Position numbers and translations under genes: made by a program. Below, piece after piece: positions 1 to 7,935 of a stretch of DNA of 23,903 bases. A model generated the notes under the pieces. That model did not search any database. It saw only the letters and a program-made list of their open reading frames with translations, and was not told the origin of the DNA. This DNA is from Acidobacteriota bacterium (lineage in GTDB: Bacteria > Acidobacteriota > Terriglobia > Terriglobales > Acidobacteriaceae). The stretch is from the NCBI GenBank assembly GCA_021799405.1, contig JAJZAL010000058.1, positions 1 to 23,903 of the forward strand, given 5' to 3'. The stretch's first letter is position 1. Every line of letters begins with the position of its first letter.

Positions 1-216
1 GCCCTGCCCTTCGGTTTTCTCGCTGGCTACGGTTTGTGCGCCCTAATGGCAGCCCGTCTCCAGACTGAACTGTATCGAATGCCACTCGTCGTCCGCCCTA
101 CCAGCTACGCCTGGGCGTTCCTGATGGTTCTCTTCTCTGCAATTCTCTCCGGCGTCCTCGTTGGCCGCCGTATCGCGCACCTGGACATGATCTCTGTCCT
201 GAAGTCGAGGGAGTGA
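1..216 (+). CDS. FtsX-like ABC transporter permease, C-terminal end (partial)
   Basis: The window opens inside this gene; frame 1 is open from base 1 to the TGA at 214-216, giving about 71 residues. Two hydrophobic stretches are visible: the first few residues (FGFLAGYGLCALMAA) and a segment around YAWAFLMVLFSAILSGVLVG. They are followed by the cytoplasmic tail GRRIAHLDMISVLKSRE. A last transmembrane helix followed by a short tail of the type 'R-I-x-x-L-D-x-x-x-x-L-K-x-R-E' is characteristic of the FtsX/MacB permease family (established knowledge). The next gene starts one base after the stop and encodes a periplasmic adaptor, which supports a MacAB-like efflux operon; the ATPase gene would lie upstream of the window. 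The substrate cannot be told. The 5' end is missing because of the window edge, not because of decay. Confidence 0.8.
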   Translation, partial: ALPFGFLAGYGLCALMAARLQTELYRMPLVVRPTSYAWAFLMVLFSAILSGVLVGRRIAHLDMISVLKSRE

Positions 217-217
217 T

Positions 218-1393
218 ATGAAACGGCGACGGCAACTCGCTTTCCTCCTTATCGCGCTGTTGCTCGGCGCGGCACTCGCATACATCTTCCGTCCAGCCTC
301 TGTGCCCGTGGAAACCGCCATCATTGCCAAGGGAAGCCTGCAGGAAACCGTGGAAGAAGAGGGCAAAACCCGCATGCACGACCACTTTATCGTTGCTGCA
401 ACCGTCGCTGGAAAGCTGCGCAGGATCCATCTCGATGCGGGCGACACCGTGAAGGAAAACGAAATCGTCGCCTGGATTGATCCCGCACCCATTGACCCAA
501 GACAACAGGCCGTGCTCGAAGCGCGGCTGCAAACGGCGCGTGCCAGCCAGAAACAAGCGGAAGCACTCGCGGCGCGCGCCAACGCCGACTACGCGCAGGC
601 ACAAATAGACCTGGCTCGCGCACGCCAGCTCTTTCAGCACGGCATCATCTCGCAGGAAGCCCGCGACAAGGCCGCCACCGACGACGCCATCACCGGCCAA
701 CAGGCGCAGGCCGCCGACTCAGCGCTCCACGCCGCAAAGTCCCAGGTCGAAGAAGCGAAATCCGCTCTGCTCGTCTATCACAGTGGACCTTCCAATCTCC
801 CCACCGCCATTCGTTCTCCCGTCATTGGCCGCGTGCTCCGGCTCTATGAAAAAAGCGAGCGCGTCGTCACCCCAGGCATGCCCCTTCTGGAAATCGGATT
901 CACGCCGCGGCTTGAAATCGTCTCCGACTTCCTCACGCGCGACGCCGTCCGCATCAGGCCCGGAATGCCGGCATTGATTACTGACTGGGGCGGCGACATG
1001 GATATTCCCGCACGCGTGCGCCTCGTCGAACCCGGCGGATTCACCAAGGTCTCGGCTCTCGGAGTTGAAGAGCAGAGAGTCAATGTGATCTGCGATCCAA
1101 CCGGACCCACCGATGGCCTCGAAGACGCTTATCACGTCAACGTCCGCGTCATCGTCTGGCAGGGCACCGACGTCCTAAAGGTTCCCGCCAGCGCCATCTT
1201 CCGCTTCCAGAACGACTGGGCCGTCTTCCTCGTCAGGAACGGCAGAGCCCACAGAACTATCGTGCAGATCGGCCATCGCGGCGCCGCCGATTGGCAAGTC
1301 ACCGCCGGCCTCAAAGCCGGCGACCGCGTCATCGTCCATCCCGGCGCGGAAATCGACGGCGGTGTAAGAGTTAAAGAGTACAAGTCCCAATGA
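218..1393 (+). CDS. HlyD/MacA-family efflux periplasmic adaptor (membrane fusion protein)
   Basis: A 391-residue protein. Residues 1-25 form a positively charged N-terminus followed by one membrane anchor (LAFLLIALLLGAALAYIF). A first half-lipoyl strand set (about 35-80) leads into a long Ala/Gln-rich alpha-hairpin (about 90-190), then the second lipoyl half (SPVIGRVLRLYEKSERVVTPGMPLLEIG cut into strands around 195-225), a beta-barrel, and a membrane-proximal domain ending with AGLKAGDRVIVHPG near 370. This order is that of HlyD/MacA adaptors, which link an inner-membrane pump to an outer-membrane channel. The ATG lies one base after the permease stop, and a GAGGGAG ribosome site at 207-213 sits inside the end of that gene, so the two are co-transcribed and probably translationally coupled. 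Length is normal for the family. Substrate unknown. Confidence 0.88.
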   Translation: MKRRRQLAFLLIALLLGAALAYIFRPASVPVETAIIAKGSLQETVEEEGKTRMHDHFIVAATVAGKLRRIHLDAGDTVKENEIVAWIDPAPIDPRQQAVLEARLQTARASQKQAEALAARANADYAQAQIDLARARQLFQHGIISQEARDKAATDDAITGQQAQAADSALHAAKSQVEEAKSALLVYHSGPSNLPTAIRSPVIGRVLRLYEKSERVVTPGMPLLEIGFTPRLEIVSDFLTRDAVRIRPGMPALITDWGGDMDIPARVRLVEPGGFTKVSALGVEEQRVNVICDPTGPTDGLEDAYHVNVRVIVWQGTDVLKVPASAIFRFQNDWAVFLVRNGRAHRTIVQIGHRGAADWQVTAGLKAGDRVIVHPGAEIDGGVRVKEYKSQ

Positions 1394-1834
1394 TCGCCAT
1401 AATGATCGAGCCTATGCCATGCCACAATTCAGATGTTTCCGCAATTGAGAGACTGCGTCTTAGCGAAGCCCACGAATACCGGTACTGTATTGGCTGCGAA
1501 GTCACGAGTGATGAATTCGCGCGCTCACTTCCAACTCGTCCAGTCTCCACACTGACTCCGTTTGCGGGTACCGGTCTCGATATCAATGCCGAACTCGTGG
1601 TAAATGAGGACATGCCCTGAGGGTGATCATGAAATGAACCGCTGCGTTGATGCCATGGTTCATCGCCTTAAAATAGAACGAGTGGAGGCAATTGTTCTGA
1701 AAAGGATCAATTGCAGGAGGCAAGATCTGGGCGGCGTCGCTTCGTTATGGCTGATGCATAGTGAAACTACACGTAGGTTTCCACCCCGTTGAAACAGCAA
1801 AATTGGAACGAGAACTTGGGACGGTGTTATGTGA
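1394..1834. other. Degenerate intergenic stretch, no confident gene
   Basis: Between the adaptor gene and the DUF438-type relic there are only short open frames (for example 1390-1620 and 1604-1792 on plus) with no ribosome site worth noting and no family I recognise. The frame ending at 1862 contains a short, protein-like run (EVPFPTGKL) just before the DUF438-type relic begins in another frame, which fits a frameshifted, decaying gene. I read the whole stretch as eroded sequence rather than functional small genes. Confidence 0.4.
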
Positions 1835-2092
1835 GGTCCCGTTTCCAACTGGCAAATTGTAGAGCGCATTCTTAGTGCCTTCCGCGAAGGCCGTCAAAAT
1901 GTCGCCGAATGTTGGATTGACTTCTTCGGACGTTTCGGGCACATTCGCTATTTCGCTGTGTGCGATGACGGCAATCGCTATTCGGACACGCTTGAAGTTG
2001 CGCAGGATTTGAAGAGAGTGCGGAGCCTCGAAGGCGAGCGCCGATTGCTGCAGTTCGCTGACGGGGCCATGGAGGAGGTTTATGCCCAATGA
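1835..2092 (+). pseudogene. C-terminal relic of a DUF438 / PAS-type (hemerythrin-associated) protein
   Basis: The frame is open from just after a TGA at 1832-1834 to the TGA at 2090-2092, with no early ATG. From base 1850 the translation reads WQIVERILSAFREGR, then WIDFFGRFGHIRYFAVCDD, then TLEVAQDLKRVRSLEGERRLL. This matches the end of the PAS-like domain found in DUF438 proteins, whose usual pattern is '..SV.IVE.I...F..G....FWI...G.F.YIRYFAVRDE.G.Y.GTLEVTQDI..I..L.GE.RLL' (family knowledge, recalled, not searched). The CHPP-like segment expected just before it is scrambled, and the upstream part is in another frame, so the gene is broken. The relic ends in an ATGA overlap with the YwiC-like gene, so the two were probably once an operon. 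Alternative: a short gene using a rare start; less likely. Confidence 0.6.
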
Positions 2093-3018
2093 ATTCGGCC
2101 ATCGATACTCAAAGCCGAAAAGCCGGCAAGGGACGAGGTTACAAACCACTTATGCTGTGGTCCTGGCATGAGGTTTCTCCAGTCCGACGTTGGGCGCTGG
2201 TGTGGCCGCGCGAGCACGGCGCGTGGGGGATTTTGCTCGTCTCTCTGATTACCGGGGCCGCCGTTGGACTGTTGTCCGCTGCGAATCTTGTTCCGTTACT
2301 GTGGTTGACGCTTGCGGCGATCGCCACCTTCTGCCTGAGGACGCCCATCGAGAACTCGATGCCCAAGTCGCACTTGCGACCACGAACTCAAGCGGAATGG
2401 CGTTGGGTGAGGACGGCAGCTTCGGGATACATCTTGATTGGTGCATTCGCCGGCGCCATGCTGTGGCTGGATGGAGCGGTAAGGCTGATCTGGATGCCGG
2501 CCGTTGCCGCGTTTGGCCTCTTTGCGTTGCAGGCCGTGGTGAAGCGGTTCGGGAGAGCCTGGCGATTGACGGCAGAGATACTCGCAGCGTTCGGAATGAC
2601 GCTTGCAGCTGCCATTGGTTATATCGTTGCAGCGGGAAAGACAGGGGACCTGGCGGTCGGCCTCTGGCTGTTAAATGGATTGTTTGCCGCGAACCAAATT
2701 CTCTATGTCCAGTTCCGTATCAGTGAGGCACGCGATGCCCGAAATTCTTCGTCACTCCAGCGAAAACGAATCTTCCTGGCAAGCGAGGCGGTTACGGTGC
2801 TGGCCATACTTGCAGGGGCATGGACGGGGTGGTCGCCGGAGTTGGCGCTCGTTGCCTTCTTGCCGCTTTTGCTGCGAGGAGCCATATGGTCGTTTCGTAG
2901 AGGCCAAACGCCGCTGCGAATTCATCGCTTGGGAAAGACCGAGTTAGCGCAAGCCATTGTCTTCGGACTGATCCTCATCGCGGTTTATCGGATTCCCTGG
3001 GAGCAGGTGCTGCGCTGA
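2089..3018 (+). CDS. YwiC-like integral membrane protein
   Basis: A 309-residue protein. After about 40 polar residues comes the family signature WPREHGAWGILLVSLITGAAVG, read here around residues 42-63 in two pieces (WPREHGAWG and ILLVSLITGAAVG), followed by about eight hydrophobic segments up to the C-terminus (AQAIVFGLILIAVYRIPW). PREHGAWG at the start of the membrane part is diagnostic for the YwiC-like family (Pfam YwiC). The function of the family is not known; in Bacillus subtilis ywiC lies near anaerobic/nitrate-respiration genes. The ATG at 2089 overlaps the stop of the DUF438-type relic by four bases; an in-frame ATG at 2152, just before the signature, is a possible alternative start. 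The 3' end lies 89 bases before the IS630 remnant. Confidence 0.82.
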   Translation: MNSAIDTQSRKAGKGRGYKPLMLWSWHEVSPVRRWALVWPREHGAWGILLVSLITGAAVGLLSAANLVPLLWLTLAAIATFCLRTPIENSMPKSHLRPRTQAEWRWVRTAASGYILIGAFAGAMLWLDGAVRLIWMPAVAAFGLFALQAVVKRFGRAWRLTAEILAAFGMTLAAAIGYIVAAGKTGDLAVGLWLLNGLFAANQILYVQFRISEARDARNSSSLQRKRIFLASEAVTVLAILAGAWTGWSPELALVAFLPLLLRGAIWSFRRGQTPLRIHRLGKTELAQAIVFGLILIAVYRIPWEQVLR

Positions 3019-3107
3019 AGCTCTGGTCGCTGCAAGCGCAGAGCGACTATGCCAGAATGACATGCTATGGAAAGCCGTTCCAGATGTCAGAGGTGGTTTG
3101 AACGTTA

Positions 3108-3700
3108 GAGCATTTTCATGGTAGCTGTACCCAATTGAGGGTGAGTCTGAACCATGCATTCGCGTTGTCAGGGGATATTTGCTGAAGGGCTTGAGTAATG
3201 GCATGGTCGAGAGCTTCTTCAGATCGTGCCTTGGCAGAGCGAAGCAGTTGTTTGAGCTTGGACCAGGCTTTTTCGATGGGGTTCAGGTCGGGCGAGTAAG
3301 GCGGCAGGTAAAGCAACTCCGCACCTGCGGCTTCGATGCGCTGCCATACGCCTTCGGCCTTATGGGAGGAGAGGTTGTCCATCACCACTGCACGACCCGG
3401 AGTCAGGGCCGGACAGAGGAAATGGTCAAGGTAGGCGAGGAAGATATCCGTATCGGTGGCCGCCTCGACGGTCATTGTAGCGATCATGCCGCGAAGGTTC
3501 ATCACGTCCACGATGGTGACGATCTGCCAGTTTTCCTCCGGCGTCCCTTCATGGATGCGCGCCCCGCCAAGACAGCGTGCAAAGCGCCGCATCATCGTGG
3601 TCGAGATGCTGCTTTCGTGGCAGATGACACCAGCCGAAAGGACCCGACCGGAACGGCGGAGCCTCTCGGCTGGCGTTGCTGGTTGCCGGTCTTCCGGCTT
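3108..3700 (-). mobile_element. Truncated IS630-family element
   Basis: An IS630-type transposase 3' part is followed by a probable element end. The plus-strand sequence at 3106-3117 is TA then GAGCATTTTC; IS630/Tc1 elements insert at TA, and the terminus lies directly behind the transposase stop (3116-3118), as in this family. No matching second end (GAAAATGCTC type) is seen between 3600 and 3800, so the left part of the element, including the N-terminal DNA-binding region of the transposase, is missing. The junction with the VPS10-like gene lies somewhere near 3700-3735; its exact base cannot be fixed by eye. Confidence 0.65.
3116..3700 (-). pseudogene. IS630-family transposase, C-terminal fragment
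   Basis: About 190 residues of a DDE_3 (IS630/Tc1-mariner) transposase. Visible motifs are VVMDNLSSHK (second catalytic Asp), LLYLPPYSPDLNPIEKAWSKLK (third catalytic Glu in NPIE, cited here in parts: LPPYSPDLNPIEK) and a C-terminal helix ending NWVQLP. The first catalytic Asp should lie in a '[FV]-[IV]-D-E-[ST]' motif; the corresponding position reads I-C-H-E-S, so Asp appears as His (codon CAC at 3617-3619 on minus, one base away from GAC). The N-terminal helix-turn-helix part is absent. The frame stays open upstream to 3904, but that part only reads the VPS10-like gene out of frame and is not transposase. Expected to be inactive. Confidence 0.8.
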
Positions 3701-6700
3701 ACTTCGGAGCAAATCTGCACGAGTCACTGGTAAGCGTAGTGCGTGCCATCGTGAGCTTGTGCAGGTGATTTCTGACCAACAGTGAGTTGAAGTCCGTGAT
3801 CTGCTGGTGGGCGTTCTTCCATGCGGCCACGGTGTGGTTGTAGTTCGTACAGTCGCTCTTCCAGGTGGCGATCTGCGTCGGAGTGGGCGCCATGTCCATG
3901 CCAACCTGCATCATGCTCACCATGGTGTTGTAGTCGTCGTTCAGATCCCGGAAGGACTTGAGTGGGTTGGTCTTGTGAGCGCCGCTCAAGAACGATAGGA
4001 TCCGTGCGCGACGTGACAGGCGCACGCCACCGATGTTCTTCAGTGTGGTATCGAGCTTCTTCGCCTGGGTGGCCACATCGGGCGGCAATTTCTGGTGCAT
4101 CAGCTTCGCAAGCTGGTCCTGCACGGCTTCCACCTCCGCGTGCCCCTGGTAGCTCTGCTTCATACCCTGATAGGACAGCAGCGTGAGCTTGTTCTGGCTG
4201 CGCAGCTTGGCCATCAGAGCGGGGCTCTGGCCGACTCGCGGATCGTTCACGACCGTGACCTTGCGGGTGTACACCTTGCCGTCCACGGTCAGCTTGAGCG
4301 TGTAGACGCCGGGAATGACCTGCGGCCCATGCGGGCCGGGAGTGGTTTTGCCCGCCACGGTGTTCATCTGGTTTTCCAGATCGTGATGCAAGGCGGGCGG
4401 GTTGTCATAGCGCAGATTCCAGTTGACGCGATTCAGGCCCACGTGGGTGCTGAGGGCGCGCGACTGAGGACTGGCCAGCCAGTACCGCGGGAACATCTGG
4501 CCCTTGATGGGCGGCGGCAGTTTGCTGGACATGGTGCGGACCAGATTGCCCTTGGCGTCGAAGACCTGGAGGGTGATCGGGCCGGAGGGTTTCTGGCTGA
4601 GGTAGTAATCGAGGATTGCTCCATACGGCGGGTTTTTCGCGTGAGGCACTTCGATCGAGAAGGGCTGATCCCAGTTGCTGTTCTCGCGGGAGCGAATGGC
4701 GTCCTCGGGCTTGTAGAAATAGACGGGTGAGGCGCTGATTTTTTGGGTGCTGACCGCGATCTGGCGCAACGGCGTGAAGTCGTCGAGCACCCAGAAGCCG
4801 CGCCCGTAGGTGGCAATCACCAGGTCGTTCTGGTGATTTGCAGTGTGGACGTCGATATCGCGGATGGAGGTGCTGGGCAGGTTCTGCCGCAGCGACTGCC
4901 AGTGATCTCCATTGTTGAAGCTGACATAGACGGTCGTTTCGGTCCCAGCAAACAGCAGCCCGGGCTGCTTCGGATCGACACGCACGCAGTTGACCCAGCT
5001 TCCGGTGCGCTCGTCCGAAGGCAGGCCGTTGACGATTTTCGTCCACGTTTTGCCGCCGTCCACGGTGCGCCAGATGTAAGGCACATCGGTGTCTTCGGTC
5101 TTGGGTATCTTCTGCAAGAACCCGCCGCTAATGCGGCCGGAGACGAAGGCGGTGTCGACCGTGTCGCCGGCTACGATCGTGTTGAAGGTGAGGTGCGCCG
5201 GCACGTCCGGGATGTTGGTGACGTTGGTCCACACTTTGCCGTGGTCCATCGTTTTATAGATCTGGCCGTTCGTGCTCACAGTCCAGATGACGCCGGGTTT
5301 GACTTTGGAGATGGAGAAGTCCGCGATGGCGGGCGGCGGCTTCGGAAACGCCATCTTTTTCGTACCTTTGGCAGCCGCCTTTTTTGACCCGGTGCCGGGC
5401 TTGGAAGTACCCGCTGTCGCGGCCTTGATGGCTGCCTTACCCGCAGGCAGTGACGAAGGTTTGAGGACAGCAGGCATGGCCTTCGCCTTCGGAGGCTTTG
5501 CGCCACAGGCAATCTGAGGTTGACCCTTCTTCGTAGTCAGGTCCGGGCTGACAACTGTCCAGGAATGGGCGCCGTTGCGCGAGACCAGCAGGCACTGGTA
5601 ACCGATATAGAGAGCACTGGGGTCAAAGGCGGTGTCGAATTCCTTCGGGACCTCCCGGGCGGCATGGTACTTGTGTGCATTCACACCGAAATTGGGCGCG
5701 ACGTTCTCCCATTGCCCTGTTTTCATATTGATCTTGACCATGCTGTTGCCGCCGCCGCCCGGTCCATAGCCGACAGCGTAAAGAATGTCGGGGTGCAGGG
5801 GATCGGGCACGATGATGCCAAACTCTGAGGCAGGCACCGGGCTCCAGTCGGTGATGTCCACCTGGCCCCAGTTACCGCGGCTCTTGATCATGACCGCACC
5901 GGTGTCCTGCTGGGCCCCGACGATGTAGTACGGATACGCATCGTCCGTGGCGACGTGGTAAATCTGTGCGATCGGCTGGGTATACCACAGGCTCCAGGTC
6001 TTGCCATTGTCGAGCGTGACGCTGGCTCCCTGGTCGGCACCGACGATCATGCGCTTTCCGTTTGTCGGATCGATCCACATTTTGTGGTAGTCTTCGCCGC
6101 CGGGTGCTCCCTTGAAAGCGTGAAACGTGACGCCACCATCGGTGGAACGGTACAAGGCGGTGCTCGCCGTGTACACGATGTTTGGGTTCTGTGAGTCGAC
6201 CCAGACGCCGCAACTATAGGACCCCTGCCCGTTTTCGATGCGAGTGTCCTTGCCGGCCATGTGCTTCCAGGTGGCGCCGCCGTCATCCGAGCGGAACAGG
6301 CCCGAGCCGTGTTCGATGTTATTGCCGATGATATAAATCCGCTTGCCGTCAGTGTGCATGGCGATCGCCAGGTCGACGCGCCCAGGAAACGGAGGAATTT
6401 TGATCTGCGTCCACGTCTTGCCTTCATTCGTGGACTTGAAGACCTCCGGCTTCTTCTTTTTCTTCTTGCCGACGGCCATGCCGAAGCCAAATCCGCCGTT
6501 GCCCTGCGTGGCTGCCAGCATTACGCTCGGATCGTCGTAGGCATATTCCAGGTCGCGCGTGCCCTTGTAGCCCGCGGGCTTCAGCACGTTGGTCCAGGTC
6601 TGACCGCCATCGGTCGAGCGGTACACGCCGCCGCCGTGATGGCGGCTGTCGCCAAGAGCCGAGACGATCACGAGGTTGGGATCGTGGGGATCGACCAGAA

Positions 6701-7139
6701 TCCTGTCGATCTTCACCGTGTCCTCGAGCCCGATGTGGTGCCAGGTCTTGCCTGCATCCGTCGACTTCCACATGCCATTGCCGAGGCTCCCCAAAATGGG
6801 GTCGCCGGCTCCCGCGTAAATGATGTTGGGATCCGACGGAGCCGCCTCAATCGCCCCGATGCTGTCCACGCTCTTGATCTGATCGAAGATCGGGTACCAG
6901 GTCACGCCCGCGCTGGTGGTCTTCCAGATACCGCCCTGGGGGGTGCCCACATAGAACGTGCCGGGTTCACCGACGACACCGGTCACGGAGGCGATGCGAC
7001 CACCGTGAAACGGCCCGACATTGCGCCACCTTAGCCCTGCGTAAAGGCTGGGGTTCACCTGGGCTCCTGCTCCCGGAGCGGATGTCACCAAGCCAGCCAA
7101 AATCAATACACAACAAACTGCCCACGACCTTTTCGTCAT
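3699..7139 (-). CDS. Exported VPS10/sortilin-like BNR-repeat beta-propeller protein
   Basis: A 1146-residue secreted protein. Residues 1-26 are a signal peptide (MTKRSWAVCCVLILAGLV..., cut after AGA). From about residue 35 there are at least nine Asp-box/BNR copies of the type S-x-D-x-G-x-T-W, e.g. GIWKTTSAGVTW, GMWKSTDAGKTW, GVYRSTDGGQTW, GLFRSDDGGATW, YIWRTVDGGKTW, which build two propellers of the sortilin/VPS10 type common in Acidobacteriota and Bacteroidota. The C-terminal third has a FlgD/Fn-like segment (ITLQVFDAKGNLVRTM) and a helical tail. Such proteins are usually annotated as glycosyl hydrolases but their activity is mostly untested. Odd features: a six-lysine run near residue 226 and a Lys/Ala/Pro-rich linker at about 545-600. 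The last 10 or so residues (SDSCRFAPK) probably come from the IS630 junction. A ribosome site AGAAAGG (7150-7156) precedes the ATG by 10 bases. Confidence 0.88.
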   Translation of the reverse strand: MTKRSWAVCCVLILAGLVTSAPGAGAQVNPSLYAGLRWRNVGPFHGGRIASVTGVVGEPGTFYVGTPQGGIWKTTSAGVTWYPIFDQIKSVDSIGAIEAAPSDPNIIYAGAGDPILGSLGNGMWKSTDAGKTWHHIGLEDTVKIDRILVDPHDPNLVIVSALGDSRHHGGGVYRSTDGGQTWTNVLKPAGYKGTRDLEYAYDDPSVMLAATQGNGGFGFGMAVGKKKKKKPEVFKSTNEGKTWTQIKIPPFPGRVDLAIAMHTDGKRIYIIGNNIEHGSGLFRSDDGGATWKHMAGKDTRIENGQGSYSCGVWVDSQNPNIVYTASTALYRSTDGGVTFHAFKGAPGGEDYHKMWIDPTNGKRMIVGADQGASVTLDNGKTWSLWYTQPIAQIYHVATDDAYPYYIVGAQQDTGAVMIKSRGNWGQVDITDWSPVPASEFGIIVPDPLHPDILYAVGYGPGGGGNSMVKINMKTGQWENVAPNFGVNAHKYHAAREVPKEFDTAFDPSALYIGYQCLLVSRNGAHSWTVVSPDLTTKKGQPQIACGAKPPKAKAMPAVLKPSSLPAGKAAIKAATAGTSKPGTGSKKAAAKGTKKMAFPKPPPAIADFSISKVKPGVIWTVSTNGQIYKTMDHGKVWTNVTNIPDVPAHLTFNTIVAGDTVDTAFVSGRISGGFLQKIPKTEDTDVPYIWRTVDGGKTWTKIVNGLPSDERTGSWVNCVRVDPKQPGLLFAGTETTVYVSFNNGDHWQSLRQNLPSTSIRDIDVHTANHQNDLVIATYGRGFWVLDDFTPLRQIAVSTQKISASPVYFYKPEDAIRSRENSNWDQPFSIEVPHAKNPPYGAILDYYLSQKPSGPITLQVFDAKGNLVRTMSSKLPPPIKGQMFPRYWLASPQSRALSTHVGLNRVNWNLRYDNPPALHHDLENQMNTVAGKTTPGPHGPQVIPGVYTLKLTVDGKVYTRKVTVVNDPRVGQSPALMAKLRSQNKLTLLSYQGMKQSYQGHAEVEAVQDQLAKLMHQKLPPDVATQAKKLDTTLKNIGGVRLSRRARILSFLSGAHKTNPLKSFRDLNDDYNTMVSMMQVGMDMAPTPTQIATWKSDCTNYNHTVAAWKNAHQQITDFNSLLVRNHLHKLTMARTTLTSDSCRFAPK

Positions 7140-7198
7140 CGGAATTAACCTTTCTCGGGATTTCCAACCGTCACAGGAATGTCAAGAGTTTACGGCGT

Positions 7199-7223
7199 AG
7201 TATACAGTAACGTCGCAGTTACT
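7199..7223 (-). promoter_or_regulatory. Candidate promoter -10 with adjacent operator-like inverted repeat
   Basis: On the minus strand a TATACT hexamer (7204-7199) lies about 60 bases upstream of the VPS10-like ATG. Directly beside it is a perfect palindrome AGTAAC-N6-GTTACT (7206-7223), placed where it would cover the spacer and -35 region. No good -35 is seen. A TTGACA on minus (7185-7180) is nearer the gene, but its -10 (AATCCC) is poor. The reading as promoter plus operator is inference. Confidence 0.35.
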
Positions 7224-7662
7224 CATGCACTATCGATCATCGCGGGGCGTAAATTCCTGCGGCTGCAGGCAGCCGGGTGATGGGTGCGCCGATGGGTCTC
7301 ATCAGCATCGGGACCAGCACCGACGGATCGCCGAGGGCCTGCAACTGAGCAACCCGACGGCGCCGTCGCATTGGAGTGCGGCGTACGCAGAACGTCGCAG
7401 TCACCAAGCCGCTCCCTGGATCTCTCAACATAGAACGACTGCACGGTGAGAGCATTCCAATCATCCACGAGGCCAAGTATGTGGTTTTTGCCTGGCTGCT
7501 GCAGTGTAACCAGCAATGCATGCCCTGCACGCTGAACTACGTCAGTCCACCGAAGTATGAACAGCAATAGAAACAGCCGTCACTGAGCCGTGAAACCGAC
7601 CATTTGATGGGAAGTACGGAGGAACGATGAGAATGTGTTTCCCCCGTTACCACATCCGCTGT

Positions 7663-7687
7663 AAATCGCTTACGGCGATTTCCGTAA
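7663..7687. repeat. Two overlapping, mutually exclusive inverted repeats
   Basis: AAATCGC (7663-7669) pairs with GCGATTT (7675-7681) around TTACG. In the same stretch TTACGG (7670-7675) pairs with CCGTAA (7682-7687) around CGATTT. Both are perfect and share bases, so only one hairpin can form at a time. No gene or T-tract adjoins it. Function unknown. Confidence 0.5.
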
Positions 7688-7863
7688 TTCCAAAGCCCGG
7701 GCGATCGCGAGGGTGTAATTTCCTCAAGGCCGGTTCTGTTACGAGATACACAACCTGACAACAAAATCATGCGGCTACGGGAAATATTCTGGGCGAAGGC
7801 TGATACCTATGCTGGTTTTCGCCAAAGACCGCTCCATTATAACGAGTTCATATTTTCACCGGC

Positions 7864-7891
7864 AGCTCAGTGACTGTAATCACTGTGAGCT
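7864..7891. repeat. Bulged inverted repeat
   Basis: AGCTCA plus GTGA (7864-7873) pairs with TCAC (7880-7883) plus TGAGCT (7886-7891), with a two-base TG bulge and a six-base loop. There is no T-tract after it. It could be an operator or RNA hairpin; nothing decides between these. Confidence 0.4.
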
Positions 7892-7913
7892 CAATTGAAG
7901 CACTGCAACCTCA

Positions 7914-7935
7914 GATCATGAGAGGGCTCATGATC
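7914..7935. repeat. Perfect 9-bp inverted repeat with 4-base loop
   Basis: GATCATGAG (7914-7922) and CTCATGATC (7927-7935) are perfect reverse complements around AGGG. The site lies about 390 bases upstream of the decarboxylase start. No T-run follows on either strand, which argues against a simple terminator. An operator or RNA stem is possible. Confidence 0.45.

Noticed and set aside
1390..1620. 76-residue plus frame overlapping the adaptor stop
   Set aside because: The ATGA-like overlap is attractive, but the translation matches nothing with confidence and the following sequence is decayed.
3701..3904. Extension of the transposase frame upstream of about 3700
   Set aside because: The translation there (MAWTWRPLRRRSPPG type) only reads the propeller gene out of frame and has no transposase similarity.
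4095..7034. Several plus-strand open frames of 200-257 residues (4095-4730, 4743-5387, 6261-7034)
   Set aside because: All are opposite the propeller gene and result from its GC-rich codon use; their translations match no family.
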